Shown: piece after piece, positions 49,201 through 61,563 of the stretch
Layout: each line of letters starts with the position of its first letter
How positions within the stretch are numbered: the stretch's first letter is position 1
Source: Lentinus brumalis
Taxonomy: Eukaryota; Basidiomycota; Agaricomycetes; Polyporales; Polyporaceae
Direction: 5' to 3'
Assembly (NCBI GenBank): GCA_001792895.1
Contig: MARA01000004.1
Coordinates: 1,674,001 to 1,738,000, forward strand
DNA: 64,000 nt
Position numbers and translations under genes: made by a program
The notes under the pieces: generated by a model
What the model was told of the DNA's origin: nothing
Seen by the model: only the letters and a program-made list of their open reading frames with translations
The model's database searches: none

Positions 49201-51657
49201 ATCGACGAGCACCGTGACAACTTACCTCGCGGAGAGTGCGGGCGCACTGGCGAGCGAGGTAATCCTCAGTCTCCTCGCGAATCCACTCACGGGTCCACTT
49301 CACTCCAACGGGTAAGAGGTGTTGCTCGAGTGCTTCTTGGACAACCCGCGAACGTTCCTCGTTCCATGCTCGTGCCGTGTCACTGAAACTGTCCGACGCG
49401 AATGCGTCATTGAGCTTGCGTTCGAAAGTAGACTTGGCTTCCGGAGACAGGGTGATGGAGACAGTTACGAGGTGATCCGTCTCTGCAGCCAGGATGTTGA
49501 GGAACTGAGGCGATTGGAGCATATCCCCTGCACTCTTGTTGTGCAAGTACTTGAAGTTCTGTGGAAGACGTCAGTATGAGCACTGCCTCTCGATGACGGA
49601 AAGCGCACATAGTAGGGGTGGTGCTCGTCAATCTTCGACACACCCCGTTCCGTCGGGAGGACGGAAACAAGGGCGTTGCGCTTGAACGCGTTTCGAATTT
49701 CTTGACGCAGAAGGGGATCCTTGCCGAGCTCGGTTGCAACAATCATTCTCGCTCGTGCCAGCAGCTCCTCAGCGGGCTGCGCGCGCGTCGCATCAGGATC
49801 GACGAACTGTTCCGCATAGGCAAGAGGGTGCAACTCTTGCTCCTCGACAAAGTGGGTGTTGTGGCCTGCGATGAAGTTCTGTACTACTTCGTGTGATCGG
49901 ATCCCGAAACCCTGTAAGTTTGTCAGACGACGCAGATGCAAATCCCCCAAAGAGTGCGTACCTCGGCTAGCTTGGAGACTATCGTCTTCCTCGCGAGCTC
50001 GTAGGCGGAAACACGACTGGGCATCTTGTGTTTACGGGTTTCCACATGCTCTTCGTCGTCATGGAACTGAATGTCGAAGTTGCTCTTCTTGTTGTCCCTG
50101 TACTTCATACCCAGCCACTCAGTCGCATCAGCTGCCATCTCGGCCGTCTCTACCCTCTGTCGGACCACATTGTCGAAGTACTCGTCGGATACGCCTAGAC
50201 GAGTGTAGAGTGCGTCCAGTGCACCCCGTCGCTCGATGAGAGAGCGGTACTTCTGGCCAAGGGCGTATATTCGCCACAGGTCATCCAAGGAGAGTAGCTC
50301 AATGTGGAGCTTCGGGTTATCGGGATCGAAGCACGAGATGTAATCCCGCTTGTGCATCCAGATGTAAGGTACTTCGAACTCTTGCACGAAGATATACCTG
50401 AGGGCGCTAGTGATGGCTTCGACCAACTGAGGTAGGTATCGGTGGTACTGCCCATCTCCACGGAAGAAGTCGCGTTCCTTGCGGCTCGATAGTCGGGTGA
50501 TGACCCAGGTGGCGGCTTCATCGAGATCGTTCTCGGTGAGTTCCTTGTGGGTGGACAATGTGGAGGACGCAGACAAGGCGGACGTAGCGAGTTGCATCCG
50601 CTCTGGGATGTCTTGAGCTCGAATGAGGTCATCATCTTCCGTCAGGAGTCGGGCGCGAATCTCGGAGGGTTCGAAGACCTGAGGGAGATCAGCAACCGTA
50701 CACGCCAATGCGCACAGATTTGTATGGAGACGCACGTCTTGGTACTTCATCTCCGGTTTGGGTTGCTCCTCATCATAGCCTGCATCCTCATCGTCGACCA
50801 GCGCCCAGTCGTATTCATGTCCATCACCGAAGACCTCATGAATCTCGTCCCATGCGCTACCAGATGCTGTCAGAACCACCGTACGATAAAGGAGCAGGCA
50901 TCACTCACTTTGCGTCAATACCGGCAAGCTCTGGTCGGGAGCCCATTGCTCTCCTCCTTGCCTTCTCCAGCCGTCGCTTCTCTCTCCGTTTCGCTTCGCG
51001 CTCCTGCTCGTCCATGGCACCCCCGTCCTCCTCTTCGTCCTCATACTCGATGAAGTTGTCCATATCGTCCATGTCGACATCATCGTCGTCGTCCCGACCA
51101 GCAGCAGCTCGTTCGTCGTCCCAAATATTCTGGATGTCTTGCACGCGGGGATAGTTATCGTCGTCGAGGTCCTCGTCAGAAGAGTCGATGACATTCCGGT
51201 GTCTGGAGGATGATGCCACCGGGGGAGACTCGTCTCGAGGACGACCTTTGGTGAGCCGGCGGCCGAAGGTACCCCCGTATTCTCCTGCAACAACTCCAGG
51301 TCATCTTCGTCCAAACCCTCATCCTCGTCTTCGCCTGACAAATGCGGCATAAGAGAAAACCACAGACTGTCAACATGTGCACTCACTTATAGGGTGGTGA
51401 CGCTTCTTGCGCCTTTTGCGCCTTTTGCGTCTCTCTTCTTCTTCGTCGTCTGGCTCCTCGTCTTCGTCTTCGTCAACGATGAAGCCTTCGCGTATCCGCC
51501 TCTCCTCCTCTGCGTCTTCTTCTGGTTCTTCGGAGCTGTCGCCTGAGTCGTTGCCTACGACTGCGTCACCTTCCTCTTCCTCCTCCTGGGCACTGCCTTC
51601 CATAGGATCGTCTTCTTCTCGACGTGCGCTATCGTGTTCGCGGGTCGGGGAAGACAT
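46289..51657 (-). CDS. SPT6: Transcription elongation factor Spt6, one apparent frameshift
   Basis: Spt6 is a histone chaperone that travels with RNA polymerase II. Visible order: very acidic N-terminus ([19 protein letters not shown]), helical core ([30 protein letters not shown]), YqgF-like region ([33 protein letters not shown]), helix-hairpin-helix ([17 protein letters not shown]), S1 domain ([20 protein letters not shown]), tandem SH2 ([26 protein letters not shown]) and a C-terminal RTP/Pro/Gly-rich tail. More than a dozen exons are needed. The intron at about 47289 uses a GC donor. A missing C in 51272-51276 explains the shift between ELLQENTG and [10 protein letters not shown]. Confidence 0.94.
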
Positions 51658-51945
51658 GGTGGTAAGGATGAAGGAAGTCGAGACGACTGGACTGGCCTGA
51701 GCGATGGTCCAATCTTGCCTTGACCTTGCGCTTATTAATCTGGAAATTAATATGAATTATGTAATTGCTCAGCTCCGTGTAGAAGGCTGTCTGTAATCGG
51801 AGTTCGAACATGCTGTTATTTAGCTGAGCTAACCAACCGGGCCGCAGCGGCCGCAACACAGTTCCAACGTCAATAGGCCCGTCAATTTCTGCCTACGGGA
51901 GACAACTCTCGACCGATAGACTGCACTTGAGCCTTCCACCTCGCA
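51658..51945. promoter_or_regulatory. Divergent promoter between Spt6 and deaminase genes
   Basis: A 288-bp gap between the start codons of SPT6 (minus) and the deaminase gene (plus). It has an AT-rich centre (TTAATTCATATTAATTTCC on the minus strand, about 51736-51754) that likely serves both. Confidence 0.5.
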
Positions 51946-52464
51946 ATGGCAGCTACCCCCATGGACTTCCTACGCCTTGCCCTCGACGAGGCGCGAAAGT
52001 GCACTCCCTCACCGACTGCATTCTGCGTTGGCTCCGTGTTGACTGCGACCTACCCTCCGGGCTCCGCTAAACCGGTCATCCTTGCACGAGGATACTCTCG
52101 AGAACTTCCAGGCAACACACATGCCGAGGCGAATGCTCTGACGAAAGCACGCCAACTTACCGAGGCGCAGCTTCTCGAGCTGTTTCCTGACGCGTCTCCT
52201 CCACTCTCGATCGATACAATCCTATCCCACGCCGACATTTACACTACGATGGAGCCCTGTTCGATCCGCACATCGGGCCTGGCACCTTGCGCAGACGCAG
52301 TCATAGCTGCAGGAATCAAGCGTTGTTTCATCGGCGTTGGGGAGCCCGATGACTTCGTCAATTGCGAGGGGGCACGGAAGCTCAAGGATGCTGGTGTCGA
52401 AGTCATCTGGCTGTCAGGCATGGAGAAGGAGTGTCTGGATGTCGCGAGGATGGGGAGGGAATAA
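51946..52464 (+). CDS. CMP/dCMP-type zinc deaminase (DRAP-deaminase-like)
   Basis: An intronless 172-residue gene, rare in this window. The zinc site is complete: NTHAEANAL (His and catalytic Glu) and MEPCSIRTSGLAPCADAVI (two Cys). VGSVLTATY and CFIGVGEPDDFVNCEG fit the CMP/dCMP deaminase fold. The nearest fungal types are the riboflavin-pathway diaminohydroxyphosphoribosylaminopyrimidine deaminases and related nucleoside deaminases; I cannot separate these by eye. No targeting signal is seen. It ends 40 bp from the stop codon of the convergent siderophore NRPS gene. Confidence 0.88.
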   Translation: MAATPMDFLRLALDEARKCTPSPTAFCVGSVLTATYPPGSAKPVILARGYSRELPGNTHAEANALTKARQLTEAQLLELFPDASPPLSIDTILSHADIYTTMEPCSIRTSGLAPCADAVIAAGIKRCFIGVGEPDDFVNCEGARKLKDAGVEVIWLSGMEKECLDVARMGRE

Positions 52465-52504
52465 TGATATTGCAGTGGTCTAGGGTGGAAATGATGGTAG
52501 GTGT

Positions 52505-55500
52505 TTACATGCATGTACAGTGAAGTGCGTTTCGCTTCGGTTCGCCCAAGGCATCTTTGACCAATGCAGCCCACTCCTCTAGTATCTGCTTCGCGTGTCT
52601 CCTCTGGAGAACAGTCTCGGAATATTCGATGGACATGACGACCTTGTCGGTCTCCTGCATGACAATGATGTCGACCATGATATCGTCCTATGTCAAAGTA
52701 TTAGCGAACAGACGGAGCAAGTATCCTGACATGAAACAAACCTGGAGCAAGTCCGTAATGGCCATCTTTGCGATCGCTGAAGTCGCTCCCGCAGGCACAC
52801 TGGGTATGAAGTAAGGAACCTGTGTGCATGTGTAAGTCCGCGATTCAAGTCACCCTCCTGACAAAACCTACATCAAGCGGCTCCAAGAGAGCAGCATTCG
52901 GCTTCTCCAACTCGGGCGCGATCTTGACTATGTTGATGAAGACATTTGACAGCGGTTCCTTGCTGCTGACCCATTCGTGTACTTTCACTAGTCGACTCTG
53001 CTCTACGACTGCCGATCGAGCCTGCAACGCCTCTTGAATTTGCCGAGCGAGCGCCAGAGTATCGTCGACTTGCGCGTTTGGAATGCTGAAGGGCAGTACG
53101 TTGATACATGGACAGGCGAGACGCTCGACATCTTGCACATCGCCAGTCCTGCCGGAGTGCCAGAGCGAGAACGTTGGGGCGCCAGCCCCGGCGTACTTGG
53201 CCTGCACACGGGCCCAGCACGCGAGGAAGATGCTCTGCAGCGACACCGCAAGCTCCCGCGCACGCTGATCCAGTCTTGCGGCTCCAGATATCGCAGCTTT
53301 GTCAGTATAGACGTCTCGGCCGGTTGAGGGTTCGTCGCACAGACGAGGGAAGGGCGCAGGCTTCTCCGAGAACGCCGCCTTCCAGTATTCCTCCTGCGCA
53401 CGTTCGCTTTCAGGACTGGGCAACGTGAACCTGAGGAAGCTATCCAGGTCGTTGGAGCTGTGCGGGTCTTCGCTGTTGTAGAGACGGATGAGGTCGTCCA
53501 CAAGGAGCTGCAAACTCCAAGCGTCGTATTGGAAGTGATGGAGATGGATGAGAAGATACTGTGCTTGCGGAGACCGAAGGAAGACAGCCCGGGTTATCGG
53601 ACGGTCGACAGGAGGCGGGTGCGATACCAGGTCCTTCATGCGCTGCTGTACCGCGTTCGAAGGATCGTCTGACAAGTCCAAGTCTTGGCTGCTCCAGGAG
53701 GATGAGAGGGCGTCGGATTTGAAGATAACCACCTTCGGTGTGCCAGATGTAGGGTCGTAGACGAATGTCGATCGCAACACGGCATGCCTGCGCACGAGTC
53801 GATACCACGCGTCCTGCAATCTGGACGTGTCGACGTCCTTCCCCAGGCGGTACCCGAAGACATGCTGGAAGCGGGAGCCCTCGCTGCGCTGCCACATACC
53901 AGCCAACCACTCCATGCCGGCCGAAGCGTGGGTCACCCTCTCAATCTGATCGACCAGGTGGGGTTGCACCAGACTCGACCAGACTTTCCGGGGAAGGTCG
54001 ATAGCTAGGACGGCGGCATGTCCGTTCGCGTTCGTTGTTGCGTGGCCGTTGGTCGCGGGAGAGCTAACATCCCTGGCCTTCTTCAGGACGTCGCTTATCG
54101 TTCTGCTCTGGACGACGTCCGCAGCAGTCAGACGCAGACCGACGCGTCGACCCTTTGCTACGATCTGGACGGCAGTTATGGAGTCAATACCGAGCGCAGC
54201 GAGGTGGGTGTGAGGTTGTATCTTCGACGGATCGACCTTCGTTGTCGTGGATAGGATCTCCCGGAACTTGTCGAAACGACTATCAGGAGCACCGATGTCG
54301 GCTTCCTCTGGTGCGTCCGAAACATGCTCTTTCGTCTCAGAGGGTGCGTGCGCCGGTATGTCCGGGAGCCCCGCATGCCATGGGCTATGCGGGCGGCGCA
54401 CGATGTCGCACATGAAGGCAGCATATCGCTCGATGAGTTCGCGGAGTTCGGTCTCCCCGGCCACGCTCGACATGCACGCCGCCTTGACAACGTACCCGTC
54501 GTCTGTTTCGTGAACTTCGACGTTGAGAGGATACTGAAATAGAAGCACGTATTAGATGAAGAACACGCTCGTGTACCAGAACACAACTCACATGGACGCT
54601 GATATCTTCGACGTCGCCACCCTCGAAGGTCCAAAGAGCACCCTGCTTGGACTCTAGTGACTCTTGCCTGGGCTGGTACACGAACAGACTGTCCCATAGG
54701 TTGGACAGGCCAAGTTCCCGTTGAATGGATCGCAGGGAAGCATGCTGCCAAGGCATGCTAGCGATGTTCGCGTCATGAAGTCGTTTCAGGAGAACTCTAT
54801 TATGTACGTCCCCGTCGAAGCGGACGCGGCACGGAACGGTGTTCTAGGGAAACAGTAGTTCATCAGCTCAAGTTGCGCAATACTACGATGAGCACACTCA
54901 CGAGCATAGGCCCTATGACCTCTTCCGCACCTGGAATATCTCGCCCCGAGACGACTCGACCGAACACGATGTCCCGACGTTGAGTGAGGACGGCGAGAAG
55001 CTTGGCAAAGGCAGTCTGTCCAATGCACTGGGGCGTCACTTCCGCACTACGACAGGCTTGACGAATCTCCTCCTCGGTGAGATGGACGGGCACGGAGACT
55101 TGATGGACAATAGAGTTCTCGGAAGGTGTCCTTGGGATGGGCGCACTGCGAAGGTCTCGGAGGGTACGGACCCAGAACGGCGTCCCATTCCTCTCCTGCC
55201 ACAGCAAGCGAGGAAGGAGGTGATGGTACTGGGTAGTGGTTTGGGGTTCAACGTCGCGGTAGAGTCCTTGTACAGCATCAAGCAACTTCGCGATAGCCAG
55301 ACCGTCGTAGAGCGCATGGTGCAGAACAAGGACCAGACGATGACCATCGTCCGGAGCAGACGACTTCAGAAGGTGGAGGAAAATAGGTGGCCGGTTGAAA
55401 ACGTTCTCGTCCGCAGCAGCATTCGTGTAGGGATTGAGAGCCTCGACCAGATTTGTCGCAGGATCATAATCGGCCTCCAACCACTGGACGGAGGGAGAAG

Positions 55501-58500
55501 AATGGACGGCCTGTGCCCAGACACCCAAGCTAGGAAGGAAGTGGAAGGACGTCCGCAATATGTCAAACATGCCGATCGCCTTCGTCCAAGCTGCCCGTAA
55601 ACGGTCCAAATCGACGTCGCTGGCGAGACGTAATGGGAACAGATGAACGTATAGCCTTCCCTGAGAGCCGATAGTCTGTAGGAACTCTCAGTAACCGCAC
55701 AAATACTTTGAACAGTGTGAAGAACGTACCTGAGACAGCATGCCAGCCTGTAGAACACTGGTGGGATAGACCCTCACTTGCTCCTCCGGCGAAAGCTTGA
55801 TCGCTTCCATATCAAGAGCCTCCTCCAGCTTCTGGCATTCGGTTGCGAATTCAGCATCAGAGAGACGGCTGTCCACTCGGCCGCCGCCAGAAGACTTCGA
55901 CTTCTGGAGGTAGGCTGCCAGTCGCACAGGCGTGGCCAGTCTCATGATGTCCGCGGACGACAGTGCGAGACCATTCGCCGAGAGTTTGCGACTCAGGCCG
56001 ATTGACTTGATCGAGTCGAGGCCGAGGGAAAGGAGAGACGTGTCATTCTTGATGAAGTCGAGGTCGATGCGCAGGAATTGCGCTGCGATGGAGCGGATAT
56101 TAGATACATCGGCGTCGTCGACGTCGGACAGGTCCTCGGCGTCTTCGGAGGCTCCGTCAGGGTCGGGAGCAGGGATGTGCACAGGGGCACTGGGACCGCT
56201 GCTGGACCACTCCCAGCCCCAGTCACTAGACTGCGCAATGTGCATCGCTGTCTCTTCGAGTCGGCCCAAGATGCCGTCGACCATAGATGGGGAGATGTCA
56301 GACGAGGTGAACGCGGCATGGACCACAGCTTGGTCCTGTTCGGGGTCCAAGACGACTTCGACGGCGAGGACGTACTGCAGAGACGTCAGCGTCAAGAATC
56401 AGTAATGACGAAAGTTTCGAACGTACATCAGGCTCCGGATTCTGACTGTCCAGTACACTCCACAAGTCGCTCGAACTCTTCTCCTTGTATGAGACAGAGA
56501 AGAGCGTGTCGAACAGCGACCCTGAGCGGTGCTCGACCCATCTCTGAATACGGCTGAGCGGAACGTGCTCGTACTCGCTGACGCGCGCGATATCATCCTG
56601 CACGGTTTGAAGCGCCTTCGCAGGCTCGTTCAGACGTACACGAGCCGGCACCACAGTGATCATGGGACAGATCGTGGTCTCGATGTTGTCTACCGGTATC
56701 GACCGTCCGGCGCGTATGACCTGCACGCAGTACCGAGGTTAGCAGAATATGAGTAGCGAGTTTTTTGTACGCACCCCGAAGACAACATCGTCATTCCCGT
56801 ACAAATCCTTGGCAAGAAGAGAGCCGTAGGCGCACATGAGGAGAGCTTGCAGTGTCACATGCCGTCCAGCGGCCTTGGCCTGTAGTTCGGACAAGGGCAG
56901 AGAAAGGGTGCGCGACGTGACATCAGCCGTCCGAGAGGAAGCCGTCAGGTTCAACAGACGCTGCCAGGGGAAGTCCTTGAGATACGAACACCAGAACGCT
57001 TCAGCGGAGGCGCTATCGATGGTCGCGAGGTAATCCAAAATGCGCCGAAGAGGGGCAGACGGAAGCTGGGGCCGTTCCTCATAAAGTCGCCCGAGGTCCT
57101 GGAGCAATACAGGAAGTGATATTCCGTCGTACAGTGCGTGATGGATGGACAGTGCGATGTAGGCGCTCGCAGAATCGTGAGTAGTGAATATAGAGAGGCG
57201 AACTGGTGGGACCTTCGAGGCTCCGCGGTTGAGCTCCGTGGAGATAGACGCGGCTTGCTGCTCTGTGAAGTACCGCAGAAATTCGTCTGCATCATGTTCA
57301 TCAATTCGCTCCTCGTGAGGCTGCGCATCGTAGGTACCCGCTCGCAGGACGACTTGGACAAGCTCGCTCCCGAAATGGAATACCGTGCTGACGTGCGCGT
57401 CGCGTGAGTACTGACCAGAAGAAGATGAAGAAGAGACGAGACATACCGAAGCATCTCATGATGCGCGACTAGCTCTGTCCAAGCGGCACGGAGCTTTGTG
57501 ACAGAGACCTGCGGGCTGAGGCGCATGAGGACGTGCTGCACGTACATGGTGGGGGCATTGGCGGATCGGAACAGGACGCCTTCCTGGACAGGGAGGGGAG
57601 GCAGGAGATCCTCGATGGTGGCGGACGGATACGCGCTCTCGACCTCTTCTCGCACCCGCTCAACGAACTCCTGGACAGCCGGGGACTCGGCGACAGAAGC
57701 CGTCCGGCTACCATCAACCAGCGCTGCAACAGCACTGACAATCGGAGCCTGCATGATCTGCGAAGGCGATACCTTCACATCGAAAGCTCTTCGAAGGTCA
57801 GCGGCGAAACGAGCGACGGCTAGAGAGTCCATGCCACACTCGAACAAGTTTGTCTCCGCGCCAAGACGCTCGACAGGGATCTTGACGTATGGTTCAAGCA
57901 CCGCAAGGACCTTCCTCTCCAGGTCGGTAGGTTCTCTTCGCGGCTCGTTCGAGGACGCTGCGGACTTCGACCCAGCCATCAACCCGGTGAGAGTCGTCAT
58001 GTCCAGCTCGAGGAAAAACGCAGTCAAGACCTTCGCGTCGGCCTTGCCATTGGAACTCAAGGGAATGAAGGTCAGAGGGACAATATGGCTGGGGCGCATG
58101 TAGCTCGCAAGCTCTCGTTCGCTCGCGTTGCGCAGCTTCCGCAGGAGACCATCCGGGGGTGAAACCAGCTTTGGCTTCCCACCCTTGCGCGTGGAGACTG
58201 GCACGGAGGTATCCCAGGCCACAAACGACACGAGTTGTTCGACCCCAATCGCCGGATGCTTCGCGAGGATGGTCATGACGTCGAGCGTACGCTCTGGAGC
58301 CGCCGCGCTGCGGAGGATCGATGAGATGCCCTCGGACTCGATGCGCACTCCGCGCAGCTTGATCTGGGTGTCAATACGACCCATGATCTCGAGCGTAGCG
58401 TCATGCATCATGCGGACTAGATCTCCTGTCCGGTATGCCCATCGATCGGTACCGTCGTCGGGGAATTTGAGAAACACCTTCTGGGTAAGGTCCGGGCGAC

Positions 58501-60643
58501 CCACGTAACCACGGCCGACCAAAGGACCCTCGACGACAAGCTCACCGGGGGCGCCACGGAGAACAATGTTCATGTTCTCGTCCACCACGTAGGCGGCGAC
58601 ATTGGCAAAGGTATGCCCGATGTTTGCGCGCGGAGTATCCTTGTCCATCATACGCGCCGCGCATCCGATAGTGACTTCGCTAGGGCTACGAAGACCATGG
58701 ATTAGATGCATTAGGAGCATATGAGACAAGTGCGCACGTACCCATAGAAGTTCGCCAGTTTGACCTTGGGATGGTCGGCCCATCTGTCCAATATCTGCGG
58801 TGTGTCGTTTGAGAATGGGGCGCGATCTTCACGCGAGTAAGACGTACCGCATCACTCATCTTCTCGCCTCCGCTCGCAATATAGCGCAGAGGGTTACTGT
58901 GCCCCTCATCCTCATCCTCTTGTACTGCCGACAGAGTGGCCTCGATAAGGCTCGGTACGATACCGACATGCGAAACGCGGAGGTGTGTGATGTAGTAAGG
59001 GAGATCCTCCAGTAGAAGAGAACGCGGAGCCGCGAGTATGGGAATGCCAACCGCGAGGGGGATCATAATCTCTGCGATGTGGACGTCGAATGCGACAGCT
59101 GTCCGACAGGGTGAGTGTCGACGAAATCAGAAGAGTATGGCGGACCTACAGGCGACAGACAAGTAGTTAAGCCTGTCTTGAGGTGCGAGTTCAGCTGAAG
59201 CGCAGAAGTAGCTCAAGGCCCATACAGCTTCGGTCAAGCCCCGATGTGTCAGAATGCATCCCTTCGGTGTTCCAGTCGTGCCTTGAAAGATGTCAGTCGC
59301 AACATCTCGTCGACAGTCGATTTACTCACCAGAAGTGTAGAGGATGTAAGCATCGTCCTCCAGGGACGGTACCATGAGGGCGTCTGAGCGTTGCTCGTTG
59401 ATTGCCTGCTGCGTCGCAGTATCCTGGACATCTATGGCGATGTTACCAAGCGATGGGAAGCAGGGCATATCTGATGTCGATAGAATGTACTGTGCGTTGG
59501 AGTCTCTGGCGATGAAGTGCTGCCTCTCGAGAGGGAGTTCCGCGTCGATCTGACGAAGTGTCACATCGAGTAAGGTGAGCTGACCACGTCCTCAGTCAGA
59601 TCCGTACGGCATGCACATACCGGAACATAGCATCCACCCGCCCTGAGCGTCCCAATGAATGCAATATGGAATAGCACGTCCCGTTTCATACAGATGGCAA
59701 CGGAGCGACCCTTCTCCAAGCCAATGGAGAGCAGCCAGTGAGCAAACTGGTTGGCCTTGCGTTCGAGTTCGGCGTACGTGATGCTCTCCGGTGTGTAGTT
59801 GGAGATAGGAACGTCGGTAGAAAGGTCCGCATACCAACGCACAGCGATGCCATCCGGATTCTCGGTCGCGCGTAGGGAGAGGTGGTCAGTCGCAAACTTC
59901 GTCGGCGGGACGAGATAGTATGTTTTGCATCGTTCCTGGAAATCTTGTTTCTCGTACGAGGATATGAGGCTTAAGGGAAGGTGAGGAAGGGCCGCTAGTG
60001 GGGAAGTGGGATTCGCCGATGCATGTTCGACAAGCGCCGCAACCTGCGACAAGAACAGCTGGCATTGTAAAGGGTGACAAGTGCGCTCTGAAGCGGTAAC
60101 AGACAATCTCCCTCCCTCCTCGATTCGCACGACCAGAGGGAATTGCCCGCTAAGGCTCGGACTGGGGAGCGATCCCGCGCTAACCAACGCGAGGGCAGGC
60201 GACTGTTTCGGAGCCAAGTCAAGCGCAGCCCTTAGGGCATCGGGCTGGACTGTGGGCCGAGAGGGATCGGCGAGGTCTTCAGCAACGGATTTGGTCGTGT
60301 CCTCCCAGGTTCGACCACTGGACCACGCTACTCTCACGGGGAGCAAGCCTTCCTGTTCGCCGTCCGCTACACACAGAAGGACGTCTTCGCAGGCGCAGTA
60401 CGCACCAAGAACCCTTCCAATCGCGGTGACAACTGTGGGGAGCGGCGCGGCAGACTCCGTCTGGGTGTGATGCGATACAGGCAGCGAGAGCGACTGAAGC
60501 GTGTCGGGTGCGAAGCGCCGCGAGGAGAGATCCGGGAAGTCTTGGTGCCTGTAGCCCGTGAGTATCTGCTCCAAGTCGGCATTTCGAGCTGGGGTGGCAG
60601 CGACGGAAGAAGACTCTGAGACAGCAGGAGAAGCGGGCGGCAT
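52505..60643 (-). CDS. Siderophore nonribosomal peptide synthetase, A-T-C-T-C-T-C (basidioferrin type)
   Basis: About 2,500 residues over roughly 15 exons, with no frameshift found. After a 240-residue N-terminal region with no recognisable core, a single adenylation domain follows: TYAELERKANQFAHWL, LRAGGCYVPIDAELPLER, YILYTSGTTGTPKG, AFDVHIAEI, NFYGPSEVTIG, YRTGDLVR, GRIDTQIKLRGVRIE, SSNGKADAK. Three carriers: GMDSL (57821-57835), GLDSI (56009-56023), GIDSI (54177-54191). Three condensation domains: HHALYDG (57123-57143), HHALYDG (55301-55321) and a final HHFQYDA (53520-53540). One A domain with three T-C units is the layout of basidiomycete hydroxamate synthetases that load N5-acyl-N5-hydroxyornithine iteratively. 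Stop TAA 52505-52507. The start MPPASP at 60643 is tentative. Confidence 0.93.
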
Positions 60644-61075
60644 CGTGGTGCTGAATGAACGAACGGAACGGATGAGTGCTCGGTCCGAGCAGACGTGTGA
60701 AAGGGTAGGGCGTACCTTCACAGCGCGAATGGCTCTGTGCTGGGCGCGTTCAGGAGGGGAAATGAGACGGACGACGATGGTGCGACTTCGCAATTTCGAC
60801 AATCATATGTTAGGGCGTAGAGGCCGCCTTCGGGGCCGACAAGGGCTGCGACCGCTGGGGTACCGGGGAGACTGGTCGCCAGATGCTCGGAAAGACCAGG
60901 TGCGACGCCAAGGATCTGTCATAGCTTCGGCAGAATTCCAGGGCACGACAAAAGTGTATTCTGGACAGCCCGAGACAGAGAAGAGCCATGCGGAAAGCAG
61001 GGCGGGATGACGAGGAGAGCTGGGATTGGGTCGTGTTGGTGGAGACGGGGAGAGGGCATGGCCAAGCGAGCGATC

Positions 61076-61089
61076 TTATCTAATCAGAT
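61076..61089. promoter_or_regulatory. GATA-type element, copy 1 (with ATCTAATCAGAT)
   Basis: TTATCTAATCAGAT contains, on the minus strand, ATTAGATAA, one mismatch from the ATCWGATAA consensus bound by fungal iron-responsive GATA repressors (SreA/Urbs1/Sre1 family). Bases 61078-61089 form the first ATCTAATCAGAT repeat. Confidence 0.6.
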
Positions 61090-61111
61090 TGTCCGGGGGT
61101 CAAGCGGCCGG

Positions 61112-61119
61112 TGATTAGA
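61112..61119. promoter_or_regulatory. Inverted partial copy, GATTAGAT
   Basis: GATTAGAT is the reverse complement of ATCTAATC, the first eight bases of the flanking 12-bp motif, and lies between the two full copies. Confidence 0.45.
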
Positions 61120-61139
61120 TGACGCAGATGGCGCGAGTG

Positions 61140-61153
61140 ATCTAATCAGATAA
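61140..61153. promoter_or_regulatory. GATA-type element, copy 2 (perfect ATCAGATAA)
   Basis: ATCTAATCAGATAA contains ATCAGATAA at 61145-61153, an exact match to ATCWGATAA. It also repeats ATCTAATCAGAT, 62 bp downstream of the first copy. Confidence 0.75.
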
Positions 61154-61464
61154 AGGTGTTGTTCGATCAGGTGTACTGCAACGACGAACGACAGCTGCCG
61201 GACGTTCCTCTTGGCCAGAAATCTATAGCCTCGCGCGGATGATTTCCTGCGCGCATGGGCTGCAGTCTGGACATGTCGCACTCATTCCAGCCTTCGGGGT
61301 TTCCCTCCGACCGCCCCAAGCTTCCGGGTCCGCTCGCGCCTTCGAGCCTCTCTGCCGGGCCTGCTCGCCCTGGCGTCCACGGTGCCCCGCTCGAGAGTGC
61401 GTGATTGTCATGCCGCGCAAGGAAATGGCACGTACAGATCTGTCGCCGTTTCCGACCGTCTACA

Positions 61465-61471
61465 TATAAAG
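61465..61471 (+). promoter_or_regulatory. TATA box of the monooxygenase gene
   Basis: TATAAAG lies 99 bp before the ATG at 61564, which limits the transcript start to about 61495 and supports that ATG over the upstream in-frame GTG. Confidence 0.65.
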
Positions 61472-61563
61472 GGTTTCGGTGCGAAAGCGTGCCGAAGAAT
61501 CACTTCGGCTGTGTCCTCCTCCCTCCACCAGCTCTAATCGCGTCCCTCTCTTCGAGCTTCTCG

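Larger units (their letters stand above)
60644..61563. promoter_or_regulatory. Bidirectional promoter of the siderophore genes
   Basis: A 920-bp region between the NRPS (minus) and monooxygenase (plus) start codons. It holds the paired GATA-type elements and the TATA box listed separately. Close divergent placement suggests co-regulation by iron. Confidence 0.7.
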
